Below are positions 34,145 to 43,165 of a stretch of DNA of 64,000 nucleotides, in pieces. The first letter of the stretch is position 1. Each line of letters opens with the position of its first letter. The stretch lies in NCBI GenBank assembly GCA_947475525.1, contig CANJMI010000001.1, positions 277,659 to 341,658 of the forward strand, read 5' to 3'. The stretch is from Polyangiaceae bacterium (GTDB taxonomy: Bacteria > Myxococcota_A > Polyangia > Polyangiales > Polyangiaceae). The position numbers and the translations under genes were made by a program. Under the pieces are notes generated by a model. That model ran no database searches, was not told the origin of the DNA, and saw only the letters and a list, made by a program, of their open reading frames with translations.

Positions 34145-35182
34145 TCAACGCAGCAGGAAGTGGTACGCGAGCATACCGAGAGCGCTGCCGGTAACGAGGC
34201 CGGTTCCGGCCCCGAGGAGCAGGTAGCGGAGTTGCTCGTGGGCACCCTTGGTGAGCCCGCCGCCCTCGCCAATCTCGGGCGCGTCACCTTGGCGCCGGCC
34301 CCCGTTGCGGCGGAAGCGCTCGGCCCTCAGCGTGCGCGTGCCCGCCTCGAGCGTGGCGGCCAATTGCTCGGCGGTCGGCCGCTTGTTGCGGTCGCGCTGA
34401 AGGCACATGTTGACGACATCCGACACCAGCGGTGGAAGGTCGGGTCGCCGCTTTTGGATAGGCTCGACGTCGCTCGTGAGGATGCGCACCATCAACGCGT
34501 TGTAGTTCGCGGCCTGGTGCGGAAGGGTTCCGGTCAGGGCCTCGAACAACACGACACCGAGCGACCAGACGTCCGCCCGCCCGTCGAGGTCGTCCCGGCC
34601 GGAGGCCTGTTCCGGGCTCATGTAGGCTGGCGAGCCGACGACGGTGCCGGTCTTCGTCAAGGTGAAGTTCGTCGCGCCACCGGTCAGCACTTTGCTGATG
34701 CCGAAATCGAGGAGTTTGCCAATCAGCGAGCCGGTGCCGGTCCGGTGTAAAAAAATGTTCGCAGGCTTTAGGTCGCGGTGGACGATGCCTTGATGGTGAG
34801 CGAGGTCGAGTGCTTTCGCGATGCTGCTGACGAAGTCGAAGAGCGTCTCGGGCTCCATCGGTCCATCGCGCAGAATTTTTGTCGAGAGGGGTTCACCATC
34901 GAGCAGCTCGAGGACGAGGAATGGCGACCCGTCCTCCGCCTGCCCGAGGTCGAAGATCCCCACGATACTGGGGTGTTTTACGCGCCCGATCGATTTTGCT
35001 TCGTTGAAAAAGCGCGTCGCCAGCACCTTGTCGCTCATCACCTCGGGCTCGAGGATTTTAAGCGCGACCTCGCGATCGATGAGCTCGTTGCGTGCCGCCC
35101 ACACCGCTCCGCTCGTGCCGGTGCCAATGAGGCGCAGCAAGCGATAGCGCTGATGGATGATGTCGCCCTCTCTCAACGACAC
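34145..35182 (-). CDS. transmembrane Ser/Thr protein kinase, compact form
   Basis: 345 residues. The kinase domain is complete: the glycine loop LIGTGTSGAVW, Lys in VALKILEP, IVHRDLKPANIF (about residue 136), LDFGISKV and GSPAYMSPEQ. A basic linker (RFRRNGGRRQG) leads to one C-terminal helix (YLLLGAGTGLVTGSALGMLA) with almost nothing beyond it, so it has no extracytoplasmic sensor. The start is a GTG at 35180-35182; the frame stays open further upstream, but that part overlaps the divergent kinase gene. Confidence 0.88.
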   Translation of the reverse strand: MSLREGDIIHQRYRLLRLIGTGTSGAVWAARNELIDREVALKILEPEVMSDKVLATRFFNEAKSIGRVKHPSIVGIFDLGQAEDGSPFLVLELLDGEPLSTKILRDGPMEPETLFDFVSSIAKALDLAHHQGIVHRDLKPANIFLHRTGTGSLIGKLLDFGISKVLTGGATNFTLTKTGTVVGSPAYMSPEQASGRDDLDGRADVWSLGVVLFEALTGTLPHQAANYNALMVRILTSDVEPIQKRRPDLPPLVSDVVNMCLQRDRNKRPTAEQLAATLEAGTRTLRAERFRRNGGRRQGDAPEIGEGGGLTKGAHEQLRYLLLGAGTGLVTGSALGMLAYHFLLR

Positions 35183-35315
35183 GGGGCCGGGACCGTACCA
35201 TAGGGCTGTCGCTCGCGTCGGAGTGTTGTGGCGTGGGGGTAGGTGCAATAGTCTCCTCCTCTCGCCCCAGCCCCGGTCACTCCCGGCCGCGCAGGCGCGC
35301 CCCCCAACGAAGTCG

Positions 35316-38009
35316 ATGGCCGAGTCCACTCCCATCCAGGCAGGAGACATCCTGTCGGGGAAGTACAAGATAAGCCGCGAGCTCGGTCGGGGTGGGATGG
35401 CGACCGTCTTCGCGGCGGACAACATCGATATTGGCAAGCGGGTTGCGATAAAGTTGCTCTCTACGCATCTCGCCACTTCGCAGACCGTGGTCGAACGGTT
35501 CATGCGTGAAGCCCGCGCGGTCTCGAAAATTCGGAGCCCTTACATCTGTGACGTCTATGACGTCGGGCGCATCGAGGATGGCTCCCCGTTCCTGGTGCTC
35601 GAGCTGCTCGAAGGCGAGTCCCTCTACGACGCGATGGTTCGCGATCGGCAAATGTCCGCGCCCGTCACTCTGGCGATCGTGCTGCAGCTTTGCCGCGGGC
35701 TCGCGAAGGCCCACGAGGCGGGCATCGTGCACCGTGACTTGAAGCCCGAGAACGTGTTCTTGACCGTCAACGATGACGGCAATTTGCTCGTAAAAATACT
35801 CGATTTCGGTCTCGCGAAATTTTATGACTCGCCACTCGATCCGGTCGACAAGGTCGCGCGAGGCAAGCCGCAACGACTCACCCGTGACGGCGCCGTTTTC
35901 GGCACGCCAGCCTACATGAGCCCCGAGCAGGTTCGAGGGCAGGCCGCCGCAGACACGCGCGCCGATCTGTGGGCGGTTGCCTGCATCGCGTACGAGTGCG
36001 TCACCGGGGCCACGGTGTGGCAGATCGACGAAGGCGTGGCGATGACCTTCGCGCAAATCGCGACGTCACCGATCCCCGATCCGCGCGCCTACCGACCGGA
36101 TTTGCCGCCGGCGTTTACCATCTGGTTCCAGACCGCGCTCGACCGCAACATCGACGCGCGGTTTCAAACCGTCCACCAACTCGCCGACGAGCTCGTCCGC
36201 GCCCTCGATTACTCGCCCAGGACCGGTAGCCTCGATGCTGGGTTCATCAATCAAATCACTCAAGCCGCGCGCCACATCAACGACCTCGATGCGCCGACAG
36301 TGGTCGTGCCGCGCCGCCTCCTTACGCGTCAACGCGAGGAGCAGCCCGTGCCCCTCGTTCGACCGTCGGCTCCGGCCCCCGCCTCGCCGTCTCCCGCGCC
36401 GGTAGCGGCGCCCTTGCCTGCACCCGCGGCGCCCGTCGAGTCGCGTTCTCCACCGGGACGTCCGCCTCCCCCGCCCGCGCACGTGCCGCTGCCGACGCTC
36501 GTTCACCTCGATGTGAGTCGCGCTTCGCGGCGGCGTGCGCTCATCATCGGCAGTGTGGTCTCGGCCGCCGTGTTGCTCACCGGTGTTGTCGCCCTCGACA
36601 AGGGTGATCCCAAAGTGCCCCTCGCCGATCGTTTCGGTGCCGCCATCGCGACGGTCGCCGCCACCCCGTCTGGCGCCGCGGCCTCGCCGCCATTCGCGCC
36701 GAACCATCCGTGGCTTGGGCGCATTCGTGACGCGCAACAACTTGTCGCGAAGGGCGATTACGATCGCGCAGTCGTTGCGTTGAAACAGCTCGCTGACGAC
36801 GTGAAGCATCCCCTTCCCCGCAACCTCCTCGAGCAGGCGCAGGTGGCCGTTTCCTCAAAAAAGGCTGGGGCTCGGTGCCAAGTAACGGGTCTCGGTCGGC
36901 CGCGCACCTACGATGTTCTGCAGCCTACGCAGCGCATCGTACCAGCGTCCGCCCCTACGATTGCCCGTGGTCTTGGTGGTGCGCTCGTCGTCTGGGCCGA
37001 CGCGAGTGAAGGCTCGGAACGGCTCTCCGCGGTCCCGCTCGACGAGTCGTTGCGCGACATCGTCTCACCCATGATTGTCTCACCCGACGGCAACAAGGTC
37101 GGAGCGCCGCATCTTGTCCCGATGGCGCAACGTTTTCTGGTCGCATACGCGGATTCGGTCGGCGTCCCTGGCGCTTATGTTCGCTGGCTTGCGCCGGAGG
37201 GTACCGCCGCGGGCGAGGCGATCCTCGCGTCCCCACCGAAGAGCTCCATCACCGACCTCGATGCGACGCGCAGCCCCGATGGCGGCATGGTGGTCGGTTG
37301 GGCGGACGAGAGCGCCGCGGGATCCAACGTGGCTTTTCGCGTCTACGACAACGAGGGACAACCGCGCGGCCAGTCCGTGCGAATCGCGGAGTATCGCGGC
37401 CCCACCGCCAGCCGTATTCGGCATCTTCACATCGAAGCGCGCGGTGATCGTCTCTATGCTGCGTACGAAGTGGTGCGCGGCGTTTCTCAGGAGATTCGTT
37501 TCCAAATCGTGCCGCTCGACACGGCGCCGCCGGGCGTCGATTCCGTTGGTGCAGGTTTGCAGGCAGAGGAGCACACGGTCGCGCGCGAGCAGGTATTGTC
37601 GCGCCACGATGAGCAGGCGGCGGATCCCGCTCTCGGTTGCAACAACGACGGCTGTTACGTCGCGTGGCACGACGCTGCCCGAGGCGGAGGGGCCGTCGCC
37701 TTCATCGAGCGCAGTACGAGCAAGGTCCAGTGGGTCAAGCGCGTGGGGGCGACCGGGCGCCGGTTTGCTATCGCGATGGCGCCGAATGGGCAGGCTCAGC
37801 TCGCGTGGTACGACGCCGGCAAGCTCGTCCTCGCTTCCATCGGCGTCGAGGGTCCCGGTTCGGAGAGCCGCGTCGCGAAAGTCACCGGCGAATCTCCGAC
37901 CCCCGCGCTCGCGCCGGGAGCCAAGCGTGGTGAGTGGTATGCCGCATGGCTCGACTCCGAGGGGGCACGCGTAACAGAGCCGTATGTCCTCCGTGTCCTC
38001 TGTCAGTGA
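35316..38009 (+). CDS. transmembrane Ser/Thr protein kinase with large extracytoplasmic domain
   Basis: 897 residues from the ATG at 35316. The kinase occupies residues ~10-290, with LGRGGMATVFAA, VAIKLLS, IVHRDLKPENVF (about 137), LDFGLAKF and GTPAYMSPEQ. A Pro/Ala-rich linker precedes a membrane helix (RRRALIIGSVVSAAVLLTGV, about 405). The outer ~470 residues contain a short helical region and repeated beta blades (GGALVVWADAS, GGMVVGWADESA, GCYVAWHDAA), which suggest a beta-propeller sensor. A myxobacterial one-component signalling receptor is likely. It is divergently paired with the compact kinase across 133 bp. Confidence 0.93.
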   Translation: MAESTPIQAGDILSGKYKISRELGRGGMATVFAADNIDIGKRVAIKLLSTHLATSQTVVERFMREARAVSKIRSPYICDVYDVGRIEDGSPFLVLELLEGESLYDAMVRDRQMSAPVTLAIVLQLCRGLAKAHEAGIVHRDLKPENVFLTVNDDGNLLVKILDFGLAKFYDSPLDPVDKVARGKPQRLTRDGAVFGTPAYMSPEQVRGQAAADTRADLWAVACIAYECVTGATVWQIDEGVAMTFAQIATSPIPDPRAYRPDLPPAFTIWFQTALDRNIDARFQTVHQLADELVRALDYSPRTGSLDAGFINQITQAARHINDLDAPTVVVPRRLLTRQREEQPVPLVRPSAPAPASPSPAPVAAPLPAPAAPVESRSPPGRPPPPPAHVPLPTLVHLDVSRASRRRALIIGSVVSAAVLLTGVVALDKGDPKVPLADRFGAAIATVAATPSGAAASPPFAPNHPWLGRIRDAQQLVAKGDYDRAVVALKQLADDVKHPLPRNLLEQAQVAVSSKKAGARCQVTGLGRPRTYDVLQPTQRIVPASAPTIARGLGGALVVWADASEGSERLSAVPLDESLRDIVSPMIVSPDGNKVGAPHLVPMAQRFLVAYADSVGVPGAYVRWLAPEGTAAGEAILASPPKSSITDLDATRSPDGGMVVGWADESAAGSNVAFRVYDNEGQPRGQSVRIAEYRGPTASRIRHLHIEARGDRLYAAYEVVRGVSQEIRFQIVPLDTAPPGVDSVGAGLQAEEHTVAREQVLSRHDEQAADPALGCNNDGCYVAWHDAARGGGAVAFIERSTSKVQWVKRVGATGRRFAIAMAPNGQAQLAWYDAGKLVLASIGVEGPGSESRVAKVTGESPTPALAPGAKRGEWYAAWLDSEGARVTEPYVLRVLCQ

Positions 38010-38033
38010 GGTTCCGTTGCGAACCGAGGTCGC

Positions 38034-38618
38034 ATGATCGTCTTTCCTTCGCGCTCGACTCTCCGTGATACGCCCATTGTTGCGCTGCGCGTGAGGCTCT
38101 CCCCTCTCGACGAGCCCGACGCGGAGGAGATGTGGGAGGCCGTCGACTCGTCGCGTGCCTCGCTGCAGCCGTGGCTGCCATGGGTGCCGTGGCAGGAGAG
38201 TGCGGAGTCGTCGCACCAATTTTCGGACGCATCGGCGGGCGACTGGGATGCCGGTCGTGCGCTACGCTTGGCGATTCGCGCGCGCGGAACGAACCAATTT
38301 CTCGGGGTCGTGGGGCTCGAGAACTGCGTCGACATGCACCGCAACGCGGAGCTCGGCTATTGGCTCCGTCAGGACGTGACGGGCCGAGGCTTGATGGTCG
38401 AGGCGGCGGCGGCGTGCCTCGAATACGGGTTTCGCGAGCTTCAACTTCATCGCGTCAAGGTCGCCGTCGCGACGGACAACCATCGCTCGCTCAGGGTCGT
38501 CGCGCGACTTGGGTTTCAGTTCGAGGGGATCGCGCGGCAAGCCGAGTGGTGTGACGGGCGCTGGCTCGATCACGCGACGTTCTCCATTCTCGAGCCCGAA
38601 TGGAAATGGCGTTGGTGA
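38034..38618 (+). CDS. RimJ/RimL-type GNAT N-acetyltransferase
   Basis: 194 residues with the GNAT core: LGVVGLENCVDMHRNAELGY, RQDVTGRGLMVEAAAACLEY (acetyl-CoA loop GRGLM) and VAVATDNHRSLRVVARLGFQ. The WLPW strings near residue 50 are typical of RimJ/RimL-type enzymes, which acetylate ribosomal protein or small-molecule amino groups. It lies 24 bp after the kinase gene and overlaps the next gene. Confidence 0.88.
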   Translation: MIVFPSRSTLRDTPIVALRVRLSPLDEPDAEEMWEAVDSSRASLQPWLPWVPWQESAESSHQFSDASAGDWDAGRALRLAIRARGTNQFLGVVGLENCVDMHRNAELGYWLRQDVTGRGLMVEAAAACLEYGFRELQLHRVKVAVATDNHRSLRVVARLGFQFEGIARQAEWCDGRWLDHATFSILEPEWKWRW

Positions 38619-40225
38619 GCGACTCGGCGGAAGCAGAGCCGACTGCGGCCAGCCGAAAACGTGGTGGACGCTGGCCCCTCGTGCCCCTCGCGCCGTTGCT
38701 CATCTCCGTCGTTGCGCTCTCGGCCGCGCTGCTCATCGGCCTTCTTGCTACGAGCAATCTGCAGTCCGCAAGCGACGCTGCTGCCGTCGTGCGGAGCAAG
38801 ACCCTCGCCGCCGCGGTGGCTGCGCGGCTCGCCGCCATGCCCCCCGATGGACGAACGGCGTTGCTGGCGCAAGTGAGCGCCCGATCGAGCGCGGGGTACC
38901 TGCTGTTCGACAGCGCGGGGAAGGTGGCTGCCGCTCACGGTGTGGCAGCGTTCAGCCCGTCCGAGCTCGGCGCGTTTGCGGAGCGGGCGTCGGGCCTCTC
39001 CGAGAGCGAAGGTCGTCGCGTGATGTTCGCGGTGCGGTCGCTTGGTCCGCCCCTTGAGCACCTCGCGCTTGTCGCAATCGTCGATGCTCCGCAGCCCGCT
39101 GAAGGCACGAGTCGCCTCACCAAAGCGGTCGTCGTCCTCACGTTGCTCATGCTGCTTGTCGCCGTCGGCGTCGCTCTCGCCTTCACGGGCGCCACGCGCG
39201 ACGACCTTCGCTTCATCCGCCAACGCATCGCGGAGCTGGCAGCCCCACGACTCGATGCGAGGGAAGTGACGTTACGCGCCTCGACCCTCCCGCTTCGGTC
39301 CTTCGATCAAGTGGGCACCCTTACCGCGGCGCTCAATGGCCTCGTCGCACGCTTTGCCGAGGCCGAGCGGGGCTATCGCACCGACCTCGACGCGGCGGTT
39401 CACATCGACGCGGAGCGGTCGGAGTTTCTCGCCGGACTCAGCCACGAGTTGCGCACGCCGCTCAATGCGATTCTTGGGTTCTCGCACCTTCTCGAGAGCG
39501 AGAGCGACGGTCCGTTGAGTCCGGATGCACTGGAGGCGCTCGCGATGATCCGCATGAGCGGAGGCCATCTCAAATCGCTCATCGACGACATCCTCGATCT
39601 CTCCGCCGCGGAGACGGGTCAACTTCGCCTGAGCCGCACCGTCGTCGATGTGCACGAGCTTGCCGAAGCCGTCGTGCGCGAGGCGAGGGTAACGGTGGGC
39701 ATGCGGCCGATCGCGCTCGTCGTCGAGGGTAGCGGGCCCGTGCTCGCTTGGGCCGACGGGCGACGGGTGCGCCAAATCCTCACCAATTTGGTAGCGAACG
39801 CCCTCAAGGCGACGGCCGAAGGACAGGTGCGCGTTGGCATCGCGGGTGCGCCCGAGCAACGTTCGGTAAATATTTTCGTCGCCGATACCGGGCGCGGTAT
39901 CGATCCCGCGGTGCTCGGGGCGATCTTCGAGCCCTATCGCCAAGTGGGTGAAGAGTCGGCTCGGCGGGGCGGCGCGGGACTCGGTCTTGCGATCACGCGG
40001 CAGCTCGTTCTCCTCCATGGCGGAACGATTGAAGCCGTCAGTAGCGTCGGGCACGGCTCGGCGTTCACCGTGCGACTTCCCGACGACTCGGCCCAAACGC
40101 GAGTGCCCGATGAGCGTGTCGTCGCGTGGGCCGACGAGCCAACGGGTCCGGAGCCCGCGCGCAACGTGCTCCCCTCGCTGAGCAATGAAATCACTGACCG
40201 TCGTCGCGCGAAGGAGCGCCTGTGA
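38600..40225 (+). CDS. membrane sensor histidine kinase
   Basis: 541 residues. Two membrane helices flank a ~110-residue outer domain. A HAMP-like stretch leads to the phosphoacceptor H-box (AGLSHELRTPLNAILGFSHL, His about 282). The ATP-binding domain is complete: the N-box ILTNLVANALKATAEG, G1 VADTGRGI and G2 GGAGLGLAITRQLV. The start is uncertain: ATG 38600 overlaps the acetyltransferase, but a GTG at 38615 gives a clean GTGA overlap. Its stop overlaps the second kinase start. No response regulator is nearby. Confidence 0.92.
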   Translation: MEMALVSDSAEAEPTAASRKRGGRWPLVPLAPLLISVVALSAALLIGLLATSNLQSASDAAAVVRSKTLAAAVAARLAAMPPDGRTALLAQVSARSSAGYLLFDSAGKVAAAHGVAAFSPSELGAFAERASGLSESEGRRVMFAVRSLGPPLEHLALVAIVDAPQPAEGTSRLTKAVVVLTLLMLLVAVGVALAFTGATRDDLRFIRQRIAELAAPRLDAREVTLRASTLPLRSFDQVGTLTAALNGLVARFAEAERGYRTDLDAAVHIDAERSEFLAGLSHELRTPLNAILGFSHLLESESDGPLSPDALEALAMIRMSGGHLKSLIDDILDLSAAETGQLRLSRTVVDVHELAEAVVREARVTVGMRPIALVVEGSGPVLAWADGRRVRQILTNLVANALKATAEGQVRVGIAGAPEQRSVNIFVADTGRGIDPAVLGAIFEPYRQVGEESARRGGAGLGLAITRQLVLLHGGTIEAVSSVGHGSAFTVRLPDDSAQTRVPDERVVAWADEPTGPEPARNVLPSLSNEITDRRRAKERL

Positions 40226-42138
40226 GTCGGCGCGGCGGCTGGGAATCGCGGACCGAATGGGCCGGCCTCGCGAGCGACTACGCGAGGCGCGTTCTTGTCC
40301 GGCAAGTGTCGATCGGTGCCGTCGCCACGATCGGCGTGATGCTGCTGGCCCCCTGGATGCTCGTGCTTGAGTCGCAGCGCCTCGGTGCGTTGTGGGGGCG
40401 CGTTGCCGTCGCGGGAGCTGTCGGGATCGGGCTTGCGGCTCTGCTCAGTGTGCAGCGCCTCAGCGAGAGTCGTGCCGTCCTTCAGGCGTTGTCCCTCGAA
40501 CCCGATCGCGTCGAGCCGGCGCACGTCGGGATGGTGGCCGATGTGCCGCTCGCGCTGACTTGGCGCTTTGTCGCCGCGTTTGCGTTTGCCTCCACGCTGA
40601 TGGCGCTGCCAGGCATCGTGTCGAGCGCGGGCGATTCTTCGCGCGCGGTTGCCTTGGCGTCGCTCGCTTTTGCCGTTTTTTCAGCGGCGGCGGTCGTGCA
40701 CTTCGTCGTCGTCCGTGAGGCGACCATTCGGGCCATCGAGCTCGGCCCCTTAGAGGCGATCGCGAGTTGGCTCGAGCATGAATCGATGCGCACGCCGCCT
40801 CAGTTGCGAATCGTTCGCAAGATGGTGCTCGCGATCGCCGTGCCCGTTGCGGTCGTTAGCGTAGGCTCCCTCCTCGTGGCACAGGCCCACTCGCGAGCCG
40901 CCGTGGAACGCGAACGTGCAGCACTCGCCCTTCAAGTCGCTCGCGTCGGGCTCGAACCGGTCGGCCCTGCTCGAGTCATCGCGGGTCGAGAGGACGCGCT
41001 CGCGGCCGCCGCGGCGTTCGGTCTTTCGGTTCGGGTCGAGGCTGGAAGGCACCCTCACGATGAGTCCGACCTCGTGCGTATTCTCGGAGGGCAGTTCGAA
41101 CTCTGCACCTCGCTCGAGGATTCAGGGGATGAGCACGCGTGCGTCCGTTACGGCGCCGAGATGGGGTCGAGCGATTCCTCGGGTGCGGTGCTGGTGGCGA
41201 TCGTGGCCGTGCTCTTGGCGGCGTTGTTCGGCGCGGCGCTCGGTGGTTTGCTCGCGGCAGACCTCCTGCTTGCGTCGCGTCAGGTGGCTGCGCTGTCCAC
41301 TGACTCCGTGCTGCACGGGGCGGCCGAGGTGGGTGGGGCTGCGCGGTTTGGTCTCGTGGCGGACGTCGGTCGCAGTGTCGAGAAGCTTACGGCCCGTTTT
41401 CGTGAGTTCGCCGCGGCTCAGCAGCGGGCGCTCCGAGCGAAGGCTTCCGCCCAGCGGATGAAGCAGCTTCTGTTCGCGAGCGTCAGTCACGATTTGAAGA
41501 GTCCACTCAACGCGATTCTCGGTTTTTGCGAGCTCATTCGCGATGAGTCTCTCTCGGTCGAACAGCAAGAGAGTCTGGACATGGTGTCGGGGCGCGGCCG
41601 CGAGTTGCTCGCCATGATCGAGACGATTCTCGATGCCGCACGGGTCGAAGCGGGACAACTGAAGCTTGCACCCGAGGCCGTTTCCGCGCGTGAATTTGTT
41701 GACCGCGCGCTGTCGAAAGCGTTCGACCTCAAAGGTGACCCGGCGGTGGAAGTCACCATCGAGCTCGCGCAGGACATGCCGAGCCTCCGCGCGGATCGCG
41801 ATCGCGGATCGGGTGCGCTTGCCGTACTGGTCGCACATGCGATGAGCGAAGCGGCCGAAGGGAAGCGGGGGGTCGTGCGCATTCGGGCTACCGGACCGAC
41901 GGAGCCCGGCGGAATGCCGAGCATTCACATCGAGCATGCGTCACCGAGGACGCGCCCGTCTCAACTCGAAGAACAACTGACGGGGAGAAGTCCGACGAAA
42001 GCCGCGCGAGGTGCCGCCCTTCGATTGAGCCTCGCCCGCGCCATCGTCGAGCTGCACGGAGGGCGCGTCGAAGTGGGGCGCGGACCTCGGGGCGAAGCGG
42101 TGCTCACCTGCTTTTGGCCCGCGGCACGCAGCGTCTGA
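40222..42138 (+). CDS. membrane sensor histidine kinase with degenerate ATP-binding domain
   Basis: 638 residues from a GTG in a 4-bp overlap with the preceding kinase. Four or more membrane helices, an outer loop (about residues 230-310) and a HAMP-like region lead to an intact H-box, FASVSHDLKSPLNAILGFCE (His about 423). The catalytic domain keeps the general pattern, but its nucleotide motifs are eroded. The N-box lacks the Asn (AVLVAHAMSEAAEG), G1 reads IHIEHASPRTR instead of DxGxG, and G2 reads GAALRLSLARAIV. It probably receives or relays phosphate from the intact partner kinase rather than using ATP itself. Confidence 0.82.
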   Translation: MSRRGGWESRTEWAGLASDYARRVLVRQVSIGAVATIGVMLLAPWMLVLESQRLGALWGRVAVAGAVGIGLAALLSVQRLSESRAVLQALSLEPDRVEPAHVGMVADVPLALTWRFVAAFAFASTLMALPGIVSSAGDSSRAVALASLAFAVFSAAAVVHFVVVREATIRAIELGPLEAIASWLEHESMRTPPQLRIVRKMVLAIAVPVAVVSVGSLLVAQAHSRAAVERERAALALQVARVGLEPVGPARVIAGREDALAAAAAFGLSVRVEAGRHPHDESDLVRILGGQFELCTSLEDSGDEHACVRYGAEMGSSDSSGAVLVAIVAVLLAALFGAALGGLLAADLLLASRQVAALSTDSVLHGAAEVGGAARFGLVADVGRSVEKLTARFREFAAAQQRALRAKASAQRMKQLLFASVSHDLKSPLNAILGFCELIRDESLSVEQQESLDMVSGRGRELLAMIETILDAARVEAGQLKLAPEAVSAREFVDRALSKAFDLKGDPAVEVTIELAQDMPSLRADRDRGSGALAVLVAHAMSEAAEGKRGVVRIRATGPTEPGGMPSIHIEHASPRTRPSQLEEQLTGRSPTKAARGAALRLSLARAIVELHGGRVEVGRGPRGEAVLTCFWPAARSV

Positions 42139-42184
42139 CGGGGTCGCTCACGATGAGGATGGCGCTCGGCCGGAGCGCAGGCAG

Positions 42185-43165
42185 TCAGCCTTCGCGCGAG
42201 CTCCAGCGCGTCCTCGCGCGTGCGATGGCGTCTTCGATGCCTGCGCAAAAGCGGGCGACTGAAAACCGGGTGCTGGCGAGCCTGCGCGCAGCTTCGCTCA
42301 TGGATGCGGCCCGCGCACGGTCGCTTAGGAGAAGCCGCGCATACGACGCGAGCGCGAGCGGATCGTCCGAGAGAAACCCGCTTATCCCGTGTTCGATAGG
42401 TGACGTTGGGTGACGGTTCCCGATCACGGGCACGCCGGCCGCGAGCGCTTCCATCAGCGCCATGTTGAACCCGTCTTCGAGGTCGATGCCCGCAGAGTGC
42501 ACGAAGAATCGGTGGCGCGACAACTGCGCCTTGAGGTCCTCCCAGTCGCGCGCAGGTTCGACGCCCGGCATGTCGGGGTTGTGGCCGAGAATGCGCATCG
42601 GAACCTGCGCGAACGCTGCCTGATGCAGTGGCCAGGCGAGGTACTCGAGTCGCGACGAGATTTGATTGGCGATGCGGAGGCCGGAAGCGACGTCGCCCGT
42701 CCACTCCAGGTACTCGACAGGATCGGCGGCAGATTCAACGACGGCGCAGTCGGTGAGTCTCCAGCTCTTTGCTTTCATTTCGGTGACCGCGATCGCAACG
42801 CTGCCGCTTTTCTCGAGGTACCGATTGAGGGTCGCTCGGATCTCGTCGGCTGGCGGCGCCGCACGCGTTTGTTGAAGTCGATGCTCGAGTGTCACGTGGA
42901 GCACCAGGATTCGCGGGGCCGCAAAGTCGAGCGCGAGCAGATCGCTCACGTTGTGTCCGATGATGGCGTCGTAGCTCTCACGGTTCGAGCGCGCCTCCGC
43001 GAGGGTCATCAGGCGCGCGCCTTTTGGGATCGGCCGCATACGCTCGTCCCAGCGGTCGGTGTAACGACCGGGCAATCCGTCGATGATGTCGAGTGGACGA
43101 CCCAGGCGGCCGAGCTGGTGGACCCAGGCTTCGTGGCAATTGAAGGTGAGAAGGCGTCCGCTCAC
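42185..43165 (-). CDS. group 1-type glycosyltransferase
   Basis: 326 residues from a GTG at 43163-43165 that overlaps the VWA gene stop (GTGA). It starts VSGRLLTFNCHEAWVHQLGR, has a GT-B layout (IIDGLPGRYTDRWDERMRP, then the C-terminal IDLEDGFNMALMEALAAGVP) and the E-x7-E-like nucleotide-sugar site region. It presumably transfers a sugar from a nucleotide donor to a surface polysaccharide or lipid; the substrate is unknown. Start choices further upstream overlap more of the neighbour. Confidence 0.82.
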   Translation of the reverse strand: MSGRLLTFNCHEAWVHQLGRLGRPLDIIDGLPGRYTDRWDERMRPIPKGARLMTLAEARSNRESYDAIIGHNVSDLLALDFAAPRILVLHVTLEHRLQQTRAAPPADEIRATLNRYLEKSGSVAIAVTEMKAKSWRLTDCAVVESAADPVEYLEWTGDVASGLRIANQISSRLEYLAWPLHQAAFAQVPMRILGHNPDMPGVEPARDWEDLKAQLSRHRFFVHSAGIDLEDGFNMALMEALAAGVPVIGNRHPTSPIEHGISGFLSDDPLALASYARLLLSDRARAASMSEAARRLASTRFSVARFCAGIEDAIARARTRWSSREG

